Source: Phaeodactylibacter luteus
Lineage (GTDB): Bacteria > Bacteroidota > Bacteroidia > Chitinophagales > Saprospiraceae
NCBI RefSeq assembly: GCF_007993045.1
Contig: NZ_VOOR01000032.1
Coordinates: 1-64,000 of the forward strand
Reading direction: 5' to 3'
Length of the DNA stretch: 64,000 nucleotides
Shown: positions 15,219-24,700 of the stretch, piece after piece
Numbering within the stretch: the first letter of the stretch is position 1
Layout: each line of letters starts with the position of its first letter
The notes under the pieces: model-generated
Told to the model about the DNA's origin: nothing
The model's database searches: none
Seen by the model: only the letters and a program-made list of their open reading frames with translations
Program-made: the position numbers and the translations under genes

Positions 15219-16187
15219 TCAGGACAATATATCAACCATACCGAGCATCATAGGGTTGATGGCATTGTGGTGTTTTATAGCCTGGCTAAAAGGGGTGTAG
15301 GCAATCTCCCCCTTGACCTCCCCTATCATAACCCCGCTTTTACCGTCGAGCAGGGCCTGTACGGCGGCCACGCCCATACGGCTGGCCCTCACCCTTTCCA
15401 TACAGGTCGGGCGGCCGCCCCGCTGCAAGTGCCCGAGTATGGTCACTTTCGTTTCGTAAGGGCAATGCTTCTGCACTTCCTCTGCTATTTTGAACGCGCC
15501 CCCGGCATCGTCCCCTTCTGCCACTACTACGATACTAGAGTTTTTCTTATTGGTATAGTTGGTATTGAGGGTATGTATGAGCTGCTGAATGTCTGTCTTG
15601 CTTTCTGGGACTAAGACAGCCTCTGCCCCGGTGGCCAGGCCAACGCTCATGGCAATGAAGCCCGCATCCCTGCCCATCACTTCCACAAAGAAGAGGCGGT
15701 CGTGGGCATTAGCCGTATCCTTGATGTTGTCGATGGCCTGCATAGCGGTATTGATGGCCGTATCGTAGCCTATGGTATAGTCCGTGCCGAAGAGGTCGTT
15801 GTCTATAGTGCCCGGGCAGCCCACCATTTTGATGTCTGGGTATTCTTCCATAAAAATGCGGGCACCGGTGAAAGTGCCATCGCCGCCAATGGCTACAATG
15901 CCGTCAATATCGTTGGCTTTCAGGTTGGCATAAGCCTTGGCGCGCCCCTCAGGTGTGCGGAAGTCTTTGCTGCGGGCAGAGCGCAGTATGGTGCCGCCCA
16001 GTTGGATGATGTTGCTGACAGAATACGGGTACATAGGCTGAAAGTCGCCTTCGATCATCCCTTGATAGCCCCGGAAAATGCCAATGGCTTCATGGCCTTT
16101 GTGGATAGCGGTGCGCACCACAGCGCGTATGCAGGCGTTCATGCCGGGGGCATCCCCTCCTGAAGTGAATACAGCAATTTTTTTCAT
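15219..16187 (-). CDS. pfkA: ATP-dependent 6-phosphofructokinase
   Basis: This enzyme of 322 residues phosphorylates fructose 6-phosphate to fructose 1,6-bisphosphate, the committed step of glycolysis. The N terminus KKIAVFTSGGDAPGMNA, the nucleotide site IGGDGTF (100-106), the catalytic PGTIDND (125-131, with Asp129 as base), the MGRDAGFIA segment and the ILGHLQRGG fructose-phosphate site are all present. The GGDGT form is that of ATP-using rather than pyrophosphate-using enzymes. The length matches the bacterial PfkA norm of about 320. It lies upstream of the rhomboid gene. Confidence 0.96.
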   Translation of the reverse strand: MKKIAVFTSGGDAPGMNACIRAVVRTAIHKGHEAIGIFRGYQGMIEGDFQPMYPYSVSNIIQLGGTILRSARSKDFRTPEGRAKAYANLKANDIDGIVAIGGDGTFTGARIFMEEYPDIKMVGCPGTIDNDLFGTDYTIGYDTAINTAMQAIDNIKDTANAHDRLFFVEVMGRDAGFIAMSVGLATGAEAVLVPESKTDIQQLIHTLNTNYTNKKNSSIVVVAEGDDAGGAFKIAEEVQKHCPYETKVTILGHLQRGGRPTCMERVRASRMGVAAVQALLDGKSGVMIGEVKGEIAYTPFSQAIKHHNAINPMMLGMVDILS

Positions 16188-16267
16188 AGTGCAGCTCGCA
16201 GTTTTGCGTGATGAAGAAAAGAAGGGCTAAATATCGGATATCTTGCCGGAAGGCGGGATGATGTAGG

Positions 16268-17722
16268 TCATTTGGGGGTATTCAGGCCAGGCTGTAGGCG
16301 ATAAAAAACGCCGAGCAGCCATTTCTTAGCCATGCAAGGGGTAGTTGACAGCTCCTGCAAGAGGGCTGCCTTGCCCCTTGATGGCTTAGCGGAGTGCAAG
16401 AGCTCCGCCAACAGCCGTGTGATAAAATACTCTAATGCGAGGTAGCGCTGTAAGCGATTATCTGGCAGCTCGTGAGTGTTGCGCAGAAAAAAGGCACGGT
16501 AGGCTCGGCAACGGTTCTGCAGGTTCTCCAGTTCTTCCTGCCCTGAAAGGTAGAGCTCTAATGCAGTCCTGAGCAAAAGAGACTGCCTGCGGACGGCAAA
16601 ATCTGCATTGACTTTGCTGCTGATCAGCTGCAGTTGTTGATGGGCCTGGGTATATTGCTGCCGATGAAAAAAGGCATAAGCTTGACAAAGCGCGATGGTG
16701 TCACCTTTGAAATTTACAGGAAGCAGTCCCTCGTACTTATCTTCAAGCAATTGGATCAGCATTTGGTGCCCGCTAAGAACGCCGCTGATATAGATGTTGA
16801 GGTAAAGCGTGTAGCTGAATGGGCTGCTTTTGGGAAAAGCCCCCTTTTGGCTGCAGGCCCAATAGTAGAAATCAGGCAGCCCCCCCGGAAATTGATCATC
16901 TGTCTGCAGGTAAGCCTGTATCGCATAATTACTGATGTACCGGATGATGATAAGCCGCTCTGCCTGCCCGATATCGGCATAGACCTTTTTAAATGTGGTA
17001 ATGAGCGGCTCAACTAGAGCTGAGGTTGTCTGCTCTCGGAAACAAGCATACAACTGCGCCAACAGTAGCAGCAGGGGGTCCTCGGAACTCACCCTGCTAA
17101 GCAGCGCTTCTTCTTCTGATGTAAACCCGAGAAGGGTCGTACTGTTGTGCCTGAACCCTTTAGAAGAAAGGCTTTCGATATTGAATAATAATTTCCAAAG
17201 TAGGTTGTTTTTAAGCAGTGCGCTGTGGAGCTGGTCAAGTGTAAGCTGATCAGGGGTGTTAGACTTTGAATCTGGGTTGTACTGCTCTCGAAGATGCTGG
17301 CGAAAACGCCACCAATACTGCTCTATCTGATGTACAGATTGCTGAAGATGATGGGATAACAAGGCGTTATATTCCTGCCAAAGGAAGGGCTGTTGCCTGA
17401 CAGCCATAGCCTTCAGCAGCAGATGATGGTAACTAATAGGGGAGGCTTTGAGCTGCCGGAATACGATTTGGTCTTCGATGATGCTTTTCAGCTTGTATTT
17501 AGCCGTGTTCAGTTTTTGTTTATCGTTGGGGCGGCCTGGGAAGGTATGCTGGAAAATCAGCAGATCATCCATTGCTTCAGGAGAGAAATCGGGCTTATAT
17601 AAAAGCAATGCGCCGAGCAGGCGGTTATGAGTGGGGTAGTTTTTGCTCAAGTGGCGGCGAAGGCTGATGATTTCGCTTTGCGACAGGCTGCGCAGAAGCC
17701 TTAGGAGAGAGCTATCTTTCAT
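16268..17722 (-). CDS. Helical protein of unknown function in the ECF sigma factor operon
   Basis: I place the start at the ATG at 17722 (484 residues). It overlaps the preceding gene by 11 bases and begins KDSSLLRLLRSLSQSEII. The frame is open upstream to 17914 but would run inside the neighbouring gene. The protein is all-helical and rich in Leu, Gln and Ser, with no signal peptide or membrane helix. Repeated helix pairs near the C terminus (about 340-430) look like TPR units. I do not recognise a named family. It is the third gene of a run: sigma factor (18488), membrane TPR protein (17712) and this one. All overlap, so it is surely co-transcribed and may take part in the same signalling. 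Confidence 0.75.
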   Translation of the reverse strand: MKDSSLLRLLRSLSQSEIISLRRHLSKNYPTHNRLLGALLLYKPDFSPEAMDDLLIFQHTFPGRPNDKQKLNTAKYKLKSIIEDQIVFRQLKASPISYHHLLLKAMAVRQQPFLWQEYNALLSHHLQQSVHQIEQYWWRFRQHLREQYNPDSKSNTPDQLTLDQLHSALLKNNLLWKLLFNIESLSSKGFRHNSTTLLGFTSEEEALLSRVSSEDPLLLLLAQLYACFREQTTSALVEPLITTFKKVYADIGQAERLIIIRYISNYAIQAYLQTDDQFPGGLPDFYYWACSQKGAFPKSSPFSYTLYLNIYISGVLSGHQMLIQLLEDKYEGLLPVNFKGDTIALCQAYAFFHRQQYTQAHQQLQLISSKVNADFAVRRQSLLLRTALELYLSGQEELENLQNRCRAYRAFFLRNTHELPDNRLQRYLALEYFITRLLAELLHSAKPSRGKAALLQELSTTPCMAKKWLLGVFYRLQPGLNTPK

Positions 17723-18491
17723 CTGTGAATATTTGAAAATACAGCTCACGTGCTTCATGATGGAAGCGGTGCCCTGGGCTGGAAAGGAGTTTTTGCCCAA
17801 GTATTTGGGCGCCTTCCTGATGATGGTCCTGTGCGAGCAAACTGAGCCATTGAAAGAATTCCGCAAACGAGCGGAGGCTGTCGCCGGGCTGTGCATGTCC
17901 GGCGACTTGGCCAAAGGATTGGGCTGCGGCCTGGAAATCTCCGCTCAAAAAGTAGAGGTGCCCAAGAAGGTAGCTTGTATTGTGCGCTTGGCCGGATTGT
18001 GCCGCTTTATCTAACAGCATAGACGTTAGCGCTTGGAGCTCCTCCTTATTGAGGGTTTTGAGCTGCTCGTAGGACTGTAGCCCAACGTCAGCGGAGAGGA
18101 AGCCAATGGTAGCACTATCTCCCCTTTGAACAGATGACAGCGTAAGAGGCGCGCCCTCATAGGCTTCTATGGCCAGCGCTCTGGCATCAGGAGCGGGCAG
18201 GGCCACCCCACGATAAAGAAAAAACATAGCGGCTAAGAGTAGGGCAACCGCCGCCACTGCCCACCATAGACAGTACCCCTGCTTGCTGTTTCCGGCCTGG
18301 GCGTAGGCTTCGCTGACGTCTGCCGCTATCCGTTTTCCTGCTACCGTAGATATCAGCTGCTGTTCCAGTTGGTATAACGCTACCTGGGCACGGAGCTCTG
18401 AGCTTCGTGCCAATTCTGACTTGAAGGTCTCTAATTCCTGGGCAGTCATATCCCCGTTGAGGTATTTCCTGATCCGGAGCAGCTCTTTCAT
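17712..18491 (-). CDS. Membrane-anchored protein with TPR-like C terminus, likely anti-sigma partner
   Basis: This protein of 259 residues has a cytoplasmic N-terminal part (about 1-74) with MKELLRIRKYLNGDMTAQEL, resembling the short zinc-less anti-sigma regions found after ECF sigma factors. One transmembrane helix follows (WWAVAAVALLLAAMFFLY, about 75-92). A periplasmic part (about 100-259) contains a TPR-like pair (SYLLGHLYFLSGDFQAAAQS). The start codon overlaps the sigma factor stop by 4 bases, the usual coupling of a sigma factor to its inhibitor. It likely holds the sigma factor at the membrane until a signal arrives. That role is inferred from context and topology, because no canonical anti-sigma motif is present. 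Confidence 0.72.
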   Translation of the reverse strand: MKELLRIRKYLNGDMTAQELETFKSELARSSELRAQVALYQLEQQLISTVAGKRIAADVSEAYAQAGNSKQGYCLWWAVAAVALLLAAMFFLYRGVALPAPDARALAIEAYEGAPLTLSSVQRGDSATIGFLSADVGLQSYEQLKTLNKEELQALTSMLLDKAAQSGQAHNTSYLLGHLYFLSGDFQAAAQSFGQVAGHAQPGDSLRSFAEFFQWLSLLAQDHHQEGAQILGQKLLSSPGHRFHHEARELYFQIFTDER

Positions 18492-19102
18492 AAAAATTGT
18501 TTGATGAATTGAGCTGCAGCAGCATTCTCCCTTACGTATTTCCGCAGTCTATTCAGGCATTTATGCAAGCCCGACTTAGCACTGTCATAGCTGCTATAGC
18601 CTAGCTCAACCCCGATTTGTTCTAAAGAATAGTTGCTGAGGTATAAAAGCTCCAGCCCTTTTTGACAACGATCGCTCAGCAAGGCAAGCAGACTGCTTAC
18701 CAGTTCGTCTAGTACGTGTTGATCAAGCCGGTGTTCCGTCTCTGATGTGGGGCCATCGGCCACTGCCAGGGCAGCTATAGGTTCAAGCGGCAGGTGGGGC
18801 GGCTTATTCTTTTGGGCTCTGCCCCTGTTGGCGTGCAAGTTTTTACAGACCCCCACAAAATAGGTACTGAGCTTACTGCGGCTTTCATAGGCCCCGGTCT
18901 GCACCGCCTTTACCATGATCACTGTCGCATCTTGTACTATTTCTTCTGCATCTTCTGGGCGGCACTTTAGCCGGTAAAGTACTCGCCGTGCCTTTTGAGG
19001 GATACCAGAGTACCTACAAAAGGAGAGCAAGGCCTTTTGATAAATTTTTCTTTCCCCGGTCTGTTTGACATCACGAAGAAAGCGTGCTTCAGTAAAATAC
19101 AT
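18488..19102 (-). CDS. ECF-type RNA polymerase sigma factor
   Basis: I prefer the ATG at 19102 (204 residues); a TTG at 19126 would add eight. Region 2 is visible as RPEDAEEIVQDATVIMVKAV followed by SKLSTYFVGVCKNLHANRGR, which contacts core polymerase and the -10-like element. Region 4 is visible as ELLYLSNYSLEQIGVELGYS followed by SAKSGLHKCLNRLRKYV, the -35-binding HTH. The linker between them is short, as in group 4 sigma factors. The stop overlaps the next gene by 4 bases. Targets are unknown. The adjacent envelope genes at 19416-21625 and the CHAT protease at 21704 are candidates because they lie in the same cluster. Confidence 0.88.
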   Translation of the reverse strand: MYFTEARFLRDVKQTGERKIYQKALLSFCRYSGIPQKARRVLYRLKCRPEDAEEIVQDATVIMVKAVQTGAYESRSKLSTYFVGVCKNLHANRGRAQKNKPPHLPLEPIAALAVADGPTSETEHRLDQHVLDELVSSLLALLSDRCQKGLELLYLSNYSLEQIGVELGYSSYDSAKSGLHKCLNRLRKYVRENAAAAQFIKQFL

Positions 19103-19415
19103 TGGGCAAAAGACTGCTTGATACAATGCTGAAATATAGCGTATTCCCTTTGTTCTGAGGCATTATTGCCCTAAAATTTTGGCAAACAGCAATTTAGCAG
19201 AAAAAGATAGAATGAATATTAACTCGTTACTGTGCAGAGGCGGAGGCGGCAGAAGGGCTTAAAGTAGAAGGGTGTTTCGATAAAAAACAAGCGGACAGCT
19301 GGTAATAATACTGGTTTTGTGTGATTGGAAAACAGAGCAGAAGAGGGTACTTTCCTTGCATAGAATCTGAACATCACCTGTTGAGTGGCTTGCTCCTTAC
19401 CTTAAACCGAAAAGA

Positions 19416-20003
19416 ATGAAGCCTTTTTCCTTCAAATATGGCCTTTTCATAATTTTAGCGGCATGTGCAGGCTTGTCTGCATGCACCCCTAATGATGATC
19501 CCCCCCCTACGTCTGGCCCAATTACAGAAACAAAAGCTTCCTGTAGTTTTTCTTTCCAAGGGCAGGGATATGGGTTTGAGGGCAATGGAAGCGCCACTAT
19601 TTCAAACGATGATATGCCATTGCTGACTAATAGCGGGCTGGACACATTCAATTTTGACTTGCTGTCTTTTAGCATAGGCAGAGTAGAAACAGGCAGCCTT
19701 CTCCCATCAGAGGTATTTTCCGGCTCTATCCTCAACTATTCTGGGCCAGGCACTTACCCACTCTTAGATGCCGGATCAGTAGCAGAGGGAGGGGTATTCA
19801 CTCTTTTATATACCGACTATGAATCCTCCGATAGCCTATACGCTATAGGCTATTTTTATAGCCCCTCTAGCCCTCAACAAGGCTCCATTACCATAACCCG
19901 AGATGACAGCCAGTTATTGGAAGCAACGTTCTCCCTGCCTTCGGCTGATACCTTTGGCGAGACCGGGCTCATGGAAGGAGCGTTCAGTATTGAAGTAGAC
20001 TAA
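19416..20003 (+). CDS. Lipoprotein of unknown function
   Basis: This protein of 195 residues has a lipoprotein signal (LSAC lipobox, Cys near residue 23) and then a Pro/Asp-rich linker. The mature part is mostly beta-strand, rich in Gly, Ser and Asp, with phrases such as GYGFEGNGSATISND and GSITITRDDSQLLEATFSL. These resemble small beta-sandwich lipoproteins found widely in Bacteroidota, but I cannot name the family. It opens a rightward run of three envelope genes and is divergent from the sigma factor operon. The 313 bases between the two starts show no clear promoter motif beyond AT-rich stretches. Confidence 0.8.
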   Translation: MKPFSFKYGLFIILAACAGLSACTPNDDPPPTSGPITETKASCSFSFQGQGYGFEGNGSATISNDDMPLLTNSGLDTFNFDLLSFSIGRVETGSLLPSEVFSGSILNYSGPGTYPLLDAGSVAEGGVFTLLYTDYESSDSLYAIGYFYSPSSPQQGSITITRDDSQLLEATFSLPSADTFGETGLMEGAFSIEVD

Positions 20004-20045
20004 ACCACTTTTGGGCGATCATAGCCCACTAAACCCCAATTTATT

Positions 20046-20798
20046 ATGATGCACTACTTTTTACGAATGCACTTGTGGCAGCGTATTTTAGCACTGTCGA
20101 TGCTTACCGCTGCGCCCGGGCTAGCCCAAGGCGAATTCAACCTCGATCTTGCGCTCGGGGGTACAGCTAGCTTGCCATACGGTGAATTAGTTGATCATTA
20201 CCGATCATTTCACAGTGTCTCTGAATCAGGGACCACATTTGAGGGCAGTATCAAGCCACTGTTTTTTGGGACAGCCGGGCTTCGGGCCCGGTACTATCCA
20301 TTTAGGGAAGGCCCACTGGAAAAGCTGGGGTTCATGGCTGGCATACAATACCTTCAGCGAGGCCTTGTCAATCACTTCCAAATGGAACACATACCAACAA
20401 AAGGGTATACGGATGTTACTTTTTATAAAGAGACGTACCGCCATCACTATGCAATGGTCCCATTCCAAGTCTCTTGGGGGTGGAACTGGTTTGCGACTAT
20501 GGGGGTTGCCTACACCCGGCACATCAGCAGTGCCAAAAGCCAGTTGTTGGAGCGCTCTCAGTCTGGCGATAACGCTCTGAATGGTGGTTTCGAAAACACA
20601 TCCAAGGAGCGCTCTGGCTTAGCGCCAAGCATAATGGCCGATTCTACTACAGACTTTCTGATCGGCGGAGGGTGCCTGATCGGCAACGGGGCTACCCTCG
20701 AGCTGAGGGCTAACATTGGAGGAGAGATATTCCAGAGCGAGCTCAGCAACTACCGAACGGTTACAGTTGACCTGACTTTCTTCATTGCAATAAACTAA
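20046..20798 (+). CDS. Outer-membrane beta-barrel protein
   Basis: This protein of 250 residues has a signal peptide (cleavage near residue 28, GLAQG). Alternating amphipathic strands run from FNLDLALGGTASLPYG onward, with strands such as LRARYYPF, LGFMAGIQYLQRGL and ELRANIGGEIF. The C-terminal strand TVTVDLTFFIAIN ends near an aromatic pair, as in small porin-like barrels. It fits the general outer-membrane-beta-barrel class (OMP_b-brl type) of Bacteroidota. It lies 42 bases after the lipoprotein and 5 bases before the next lipoprotein gene. No function can be assigned beyond location. Confidence 0.8.
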   Translation: MMHYFLRMHLWQRILALSMLTAAPGLAQGEFNLDLALGGTASLPYGELVDHYRSFHSVSESGTTFEGSIKPLFFGTAGLRARYYPFREGPLEKLGFMAGIQYLQRGLVNHFQMEHIPTKGYTDVTFYKETYRHHYAMVPFQVSWGWNWFATMGVAYTRHISSAKSQLLERSQSGDNALNGGFENTSKERSGLAPSIMADSTTDFLIGGGCLIGNGATLELRANIGGEIFQSELSNYRTVTVDLTFFIAIN

Positions 20799-20803
20799 AC
20801 CCC

Positions 20804-21625
20804 ATGAAAAATATAGGTTACATCATTTTGATAATGATGACTGTTTTCGCATTTAGCGCTTGTGAAAAAGAAGAAACGGATAGCCTTGAATATGGCCTCG
20901 CACCAGAAAAACAACTGGATATGCTTTGTAGGGCGCTCCGCCTCGATGGGCAGAACATCGAAGGGGAGATGCCTTCAGGGACAGGGCAGGGCAACGCACT
21001 GATCGTAAGCCACCCTGAAGCGGTAGAGATCAGTGCCGGCGTACTTTTGTTCATACCTTACACAGTACGCGACACCAATGACGTTTGCAAGGTCTTCCTG
21101 CAGGTAGACGGAGCCAATAATTACTGGGAAACCCGCCTTATTCAAGACCCGAGCTCAGGTCAGCCCTTTTTCGAAATACTTATCCCCAAATTTGTACAAG
21201 AAGGGGATTTCGACCTTGTGTTTTCTATAGAGGATTGCAATGGCAATGTGTCTCCGGTATACAGTACCCTGACCTCTGTACAGCCTGCTGGCGATTGCGA
21301 CTCCGCTATAAGTGGAAGTGTAGGCATTACCGTACGGACTTTCGATTTGGGCGAGAAAAAAGGGGAAGCTCGTTTCCTGTACGAAATGTATAGTATCCGC
21401 GACCGGCTGGATATCCGCTATAATGGAGATTGGGTAGCATCTACGGGCTCACTGTTTTCTGATGCAGTGCGCATCCCCAATTGCGATGTCATGGATGGCT
21501 TTGTGAGCGGAGCTGGAATACTCACACTCAACTATGACCCTAGCGTAAGCCGCACCGTGGAGGTATATATATCCGGCTGTTTTAGCGGCACTCTTTGGGA
21601 CTTAAGGGTCGACTGTCCAGAATAA
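20804..21625 (+). CDS. Lipoprotein of unknown function with Ig-like beta domain
   Basis: This protein of 273 residues has a lipoprotein signal (FSAC lipobox, Cys20). The mature part begins with an acidic stretch and continues as beta-rich sequence. Several Cys residues (CNG, CD, CDV, CFSG, DCPE) could form disulfides. Segments such as LLFIPYTVRDTND and FDLVFSIEDCNGNVSPVYS recall immunoglobulin-like or calcium-binding sandwich domains, but no family is recognised. It closes the run of three envelope genes, 5 bases after the barrel gene, so the three products probably act together at the outer membrane. Two terminator-like hairpins follow. Confidence 0.8.
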   Translation: MKNIGYIILIMMTVFAFSACEKEETDSLEYGLAPEKQLDMLCRALRLDGQNIEGEMPSGTGQGNALIVSHPEAVEISAGVLLFIPYTVRDTNDVCKVFLQVDGANNYWETRLIQDPSSGQPFFEILIPKFVQEGDFDLVFSIEDCNGNVSPVYSTLTSVQPAGDCDSAISGSVGITVRTFDLGEKKGEARFLYEMYSIRDRLDIRYNGDWVASTGSLFSDAVRIPNCDVMDGFVSGAGILTLNYDPSVSRTVEVYISGCFSGTLWDLRVDCPE

Positions 21626-21635
21626 AAGAGCCAGC

Positions 21636-21658
21636 GCAGTGCTCCGGCACTGCTTTTT
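21636..21658 (+). terminator. Terminator of the envelope operon
   Basis: GCAGTGC (21636-21642) pairs with GCACTGC (21647-21653) over a TCCG loop and is followed by five T residues. Confidence 0.8.
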
Positions 21659-21668
21659 CCAGTTTTGT

Positions 21669-21704
21669 GCACCTGGCTGCAGCTTTGCAGCGGAGGTGCA
21701 TTTT
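21669..21704 (+). terminator. Second hairpin after the envelope operon
   Basis: GCACCT (21669-21674) and AGGTGC (21694-21699) enclose an inner CTGC/GCAG stem and are followed by ATTTTT. It lies immediately before the stop codon of the convergent CHAT gene and could act as a backup stop for rightward transcription. Confidence 0.65.
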
Positions 21705-24700
21705 TATTTTGAGCCGCTCTTCCTGAGCAGGGCAAGCATCGAGACGATCAAAAAGATGAGCCCCCATGGCCAGAGCGGTGGTTGGCTCAGGGGCTCAGGG
21801 TTGCCGGTAAGCGTAAAGGCTGCCCAGAAACAGGGCTCCTGATAGGGGGAATTGATCAGGTCTTTTTTGGCTTGTTGGAGTGCTAGGTGCTTTGGCTTGC
21901 CCTCGCTGAGAAGTGTGTAAAAAGTGTGCATAAAGCGGGAGGTCGATTGGTCAGGGATCGCCCAAAGGCTGGAAACAACGCTGCCTGCACCTGCATAAGC
22001 GAACCCCCTGGCCAGAGAAATCATCCCCTCTCCGGGCTTTAGCTCTCCACTTCCGGTTTCACAGCCCGAAAGGACAACCAGCTCGGCGGGGATATCTGCA
22101 TGGTACAGGTCATTAGTGTACAGCCAACTTTGGCGGGAAGTATCATTGGGCTCCGGGGCAAGGGCTGCAAAACCTAAATGCCCCGCTTGAGGGTTGCCCT
22201 TACTGTGTGTCGCTAGATGCAAAGCTTGCCATTTGGAAGACATACTGTGAAAGGCGGACGCAGATGCGGCATGACCGGTAATGGCTTCCCCTCCTAATAC
22301 CTCAACTGCCAAACGGGCTTCTTCCACAGCAAACGGTAGTTGCGCGAGAGGGCCAGGTGCCATTCTTGCCTGAGTTAGGCCATTAGCAGTAGTATCCCCA
22401 GGAGTAAAATCAGGGGCGAAGGCAAGCACTCCCCATTTTAACCCCGGGCGTTCTTGCCGCAATAGCATATCTTGGTAGGCGCTTGGAGAGAAGGCATAGC
22501 TTATAGGGTGCTGCTGAATAAGATAAGGAATGGCCCGCCAATTCTTATAGCGTTCAGGCGGGCCAGGTGCAAGGGCCTCAAAGGGCAGCTGCCATAAGAT
22601 ATCATCTGGCACAATCAGCAGTCGCTGCCTGGGCTTGAATGCCCTGCCCACCGGCTCGATCAGCAGCTCATACAGCCGAGCTGCTGATTGAACAAAGCGG
22701 GGCAAATGAGAAGTATCCTGGCCCGGGGGCATGCTCACAGCCTGTAAGAAGGAAGCCGCGAGCGCTGGCACTTTCCCTGCACCGCCCACTGCTACAGCCA
22801 GAGCGGTATCCTTTGTAACCGCAAAAATAAACAGGCTGCTGTCTCCCAAAAAGTAGTCCAAAAGGAGGTCATGTGGGCTATCCCTGAGGAGCTGCCGAAC
22901 TTCCGAGAGCCCTAGTAGCGGTGAGGCCGCTCGGGCTTTAGTGTATCCGGGATAGGTATCATGCAGGTATTTGTCGTATGAAAGTTGTTCTTGCCTAAGG
23001 CCAAACAGGACTGAAGTAAGGCTATCTGCCAACGGAGCAGGAACATTCCTCAACTGCTGCTGCAACAGGGCTTGCTCAGTCATGGCAATACGCTGTTGCA
23101 ATGTATCTAGCTTCTGCTGGTCCGCTGCATTTAGATTTTGCTGATTGGAAGAGGACAGCGCAAGCTGTGCGCTAATTTGCCGGGCACGGCTTTGGCCTGC
23201 CCACAGAAAGGCTTTTTCAAGATCTCCAGGGGCAGCCCGGCTTAGCAGCAGCCTGATGCCTTTTTCAAAAATAGGTTTACTAAGGCGGGTAAATTCAATT
23301 TGACGCCCTGGGTTGATACGGCTGCCCTGCAGGTACTTATCAAGTGCAGCAAGCGTTTCATATACTTCCAGCTGAGCGCCAATTGTATCTGTATGGCCGG
23401 GGTAGCGCCCTAGAAAATTTGCATAGATATTGAGCGGTTGGAGAAGGGATACTGGTAGGCGCACTTGTTTGAATGCCCGGGGCAAGGCAAGCAGGTCGTA
23501 ATTTAGCCCGCTACAAGCTCTGGAGAGCCAGTAAACGGCCGAGTCAGGGGCTCCATTTTTAAAATGAGCTTCCCCTAGATTGCACATGGCATCAAAAGCA
23601 CTGACGGCAGCAACTGGCTTAGCCCAGTCAAGGCTATTGAGTGCTGCATGATAGTATTGAAAAGCCAGCTCTAGGTCTCCTTGCTGAACGGCGGCTGTCC
23701 CCAGGTTGTTGAGGCTGATGTGCACTTGAAGATGCTTAGTGCCAAATAGTGCCAAACGGACGCGGAGGGCTTCCTGAAAACAAGCCTTCGCTTCATTTAG
23801 CCTGCCCTGTTCAAGCAGAATGCTGCCTTTATAGTTTTGATGGGTGCCGATCTCCGCGTGGACACTGTCAAATGAAGCATAAAGCGTGGCAAGGTTCTCA
23901 TCCAGGATAGCAAGAGCGGTATCGCTCTGCCCCAGCTCATGGTGGAGTATCGCAAGATTGCTTTTTGACTTCAGGGTGCTCCTGTGGCCCGGGCCGCTCT
24001 TTTTTTGGTGAATCCGGATTGCTTCTTGCGTATGGTGGAAGGCGATTTCCGTTTCCCCTGCTTTTCTCCACTGCTGCCCGGAATTGTTGTAAAGATCGGC
24101 AAGGATACGGTCCTCTCTTTCTCCAGCAGCCAACATTTCGCTAATCCCTTTTTCATATAAAAGAACTGCCTTTCCCACTTCTCCCATTTCACCGTAGGCC
24201 TGCCCCATATTTAAGCGGAGCATGGCGATGTTGGGGTGCCCAGGTGGCAAGGTTTGGAAACGATAGGCCAGCGCTTCCCTAAACAGGGGGATAGCCCTTT
24301 CCTGTTGCCCAAGTTCTGTGTACATCGTCCCCATATTCGACAAAGCATTGCTGAGGCTCAGCCGGTCTTGCAACGGATGCTGTGCACGGAGTATAGCCGC
24401 CGCTTTCTCATAATTTTCCAAGGCTTTTTGATAGTTGCTTAGCCGCTGCCAACACCCACCGATATTCGAGTAGCTGCCGCCGATAAGCCCTGTATCGGGC
24501 TGCTCCGCCTTCGCCCTGATATTGAGGCTCCGAGTATAGGGGGCTATTGCCCGTTCAAATTGCCCAGCGTAGAAGTAAGTGGCGCCCAAGTTATTGAAGA
24601 GCTTGGCCACGTCTTCGCTCTCTGCCCCAAAAATAGTGCTGTCCATGGCAATCGACTTCAAAAGGTACTGTTCCGCTTGGTCAAACTGCCCCCGGAAAAG

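Noticed and set aside
16268-18491. Toxin-antitoxin reading of the two genes after the sigma factor
   Set aside because: Their sizes (484 and 259 residues), the membrane helix and coupling to a sigma gene fit an anti-sigma operon better.
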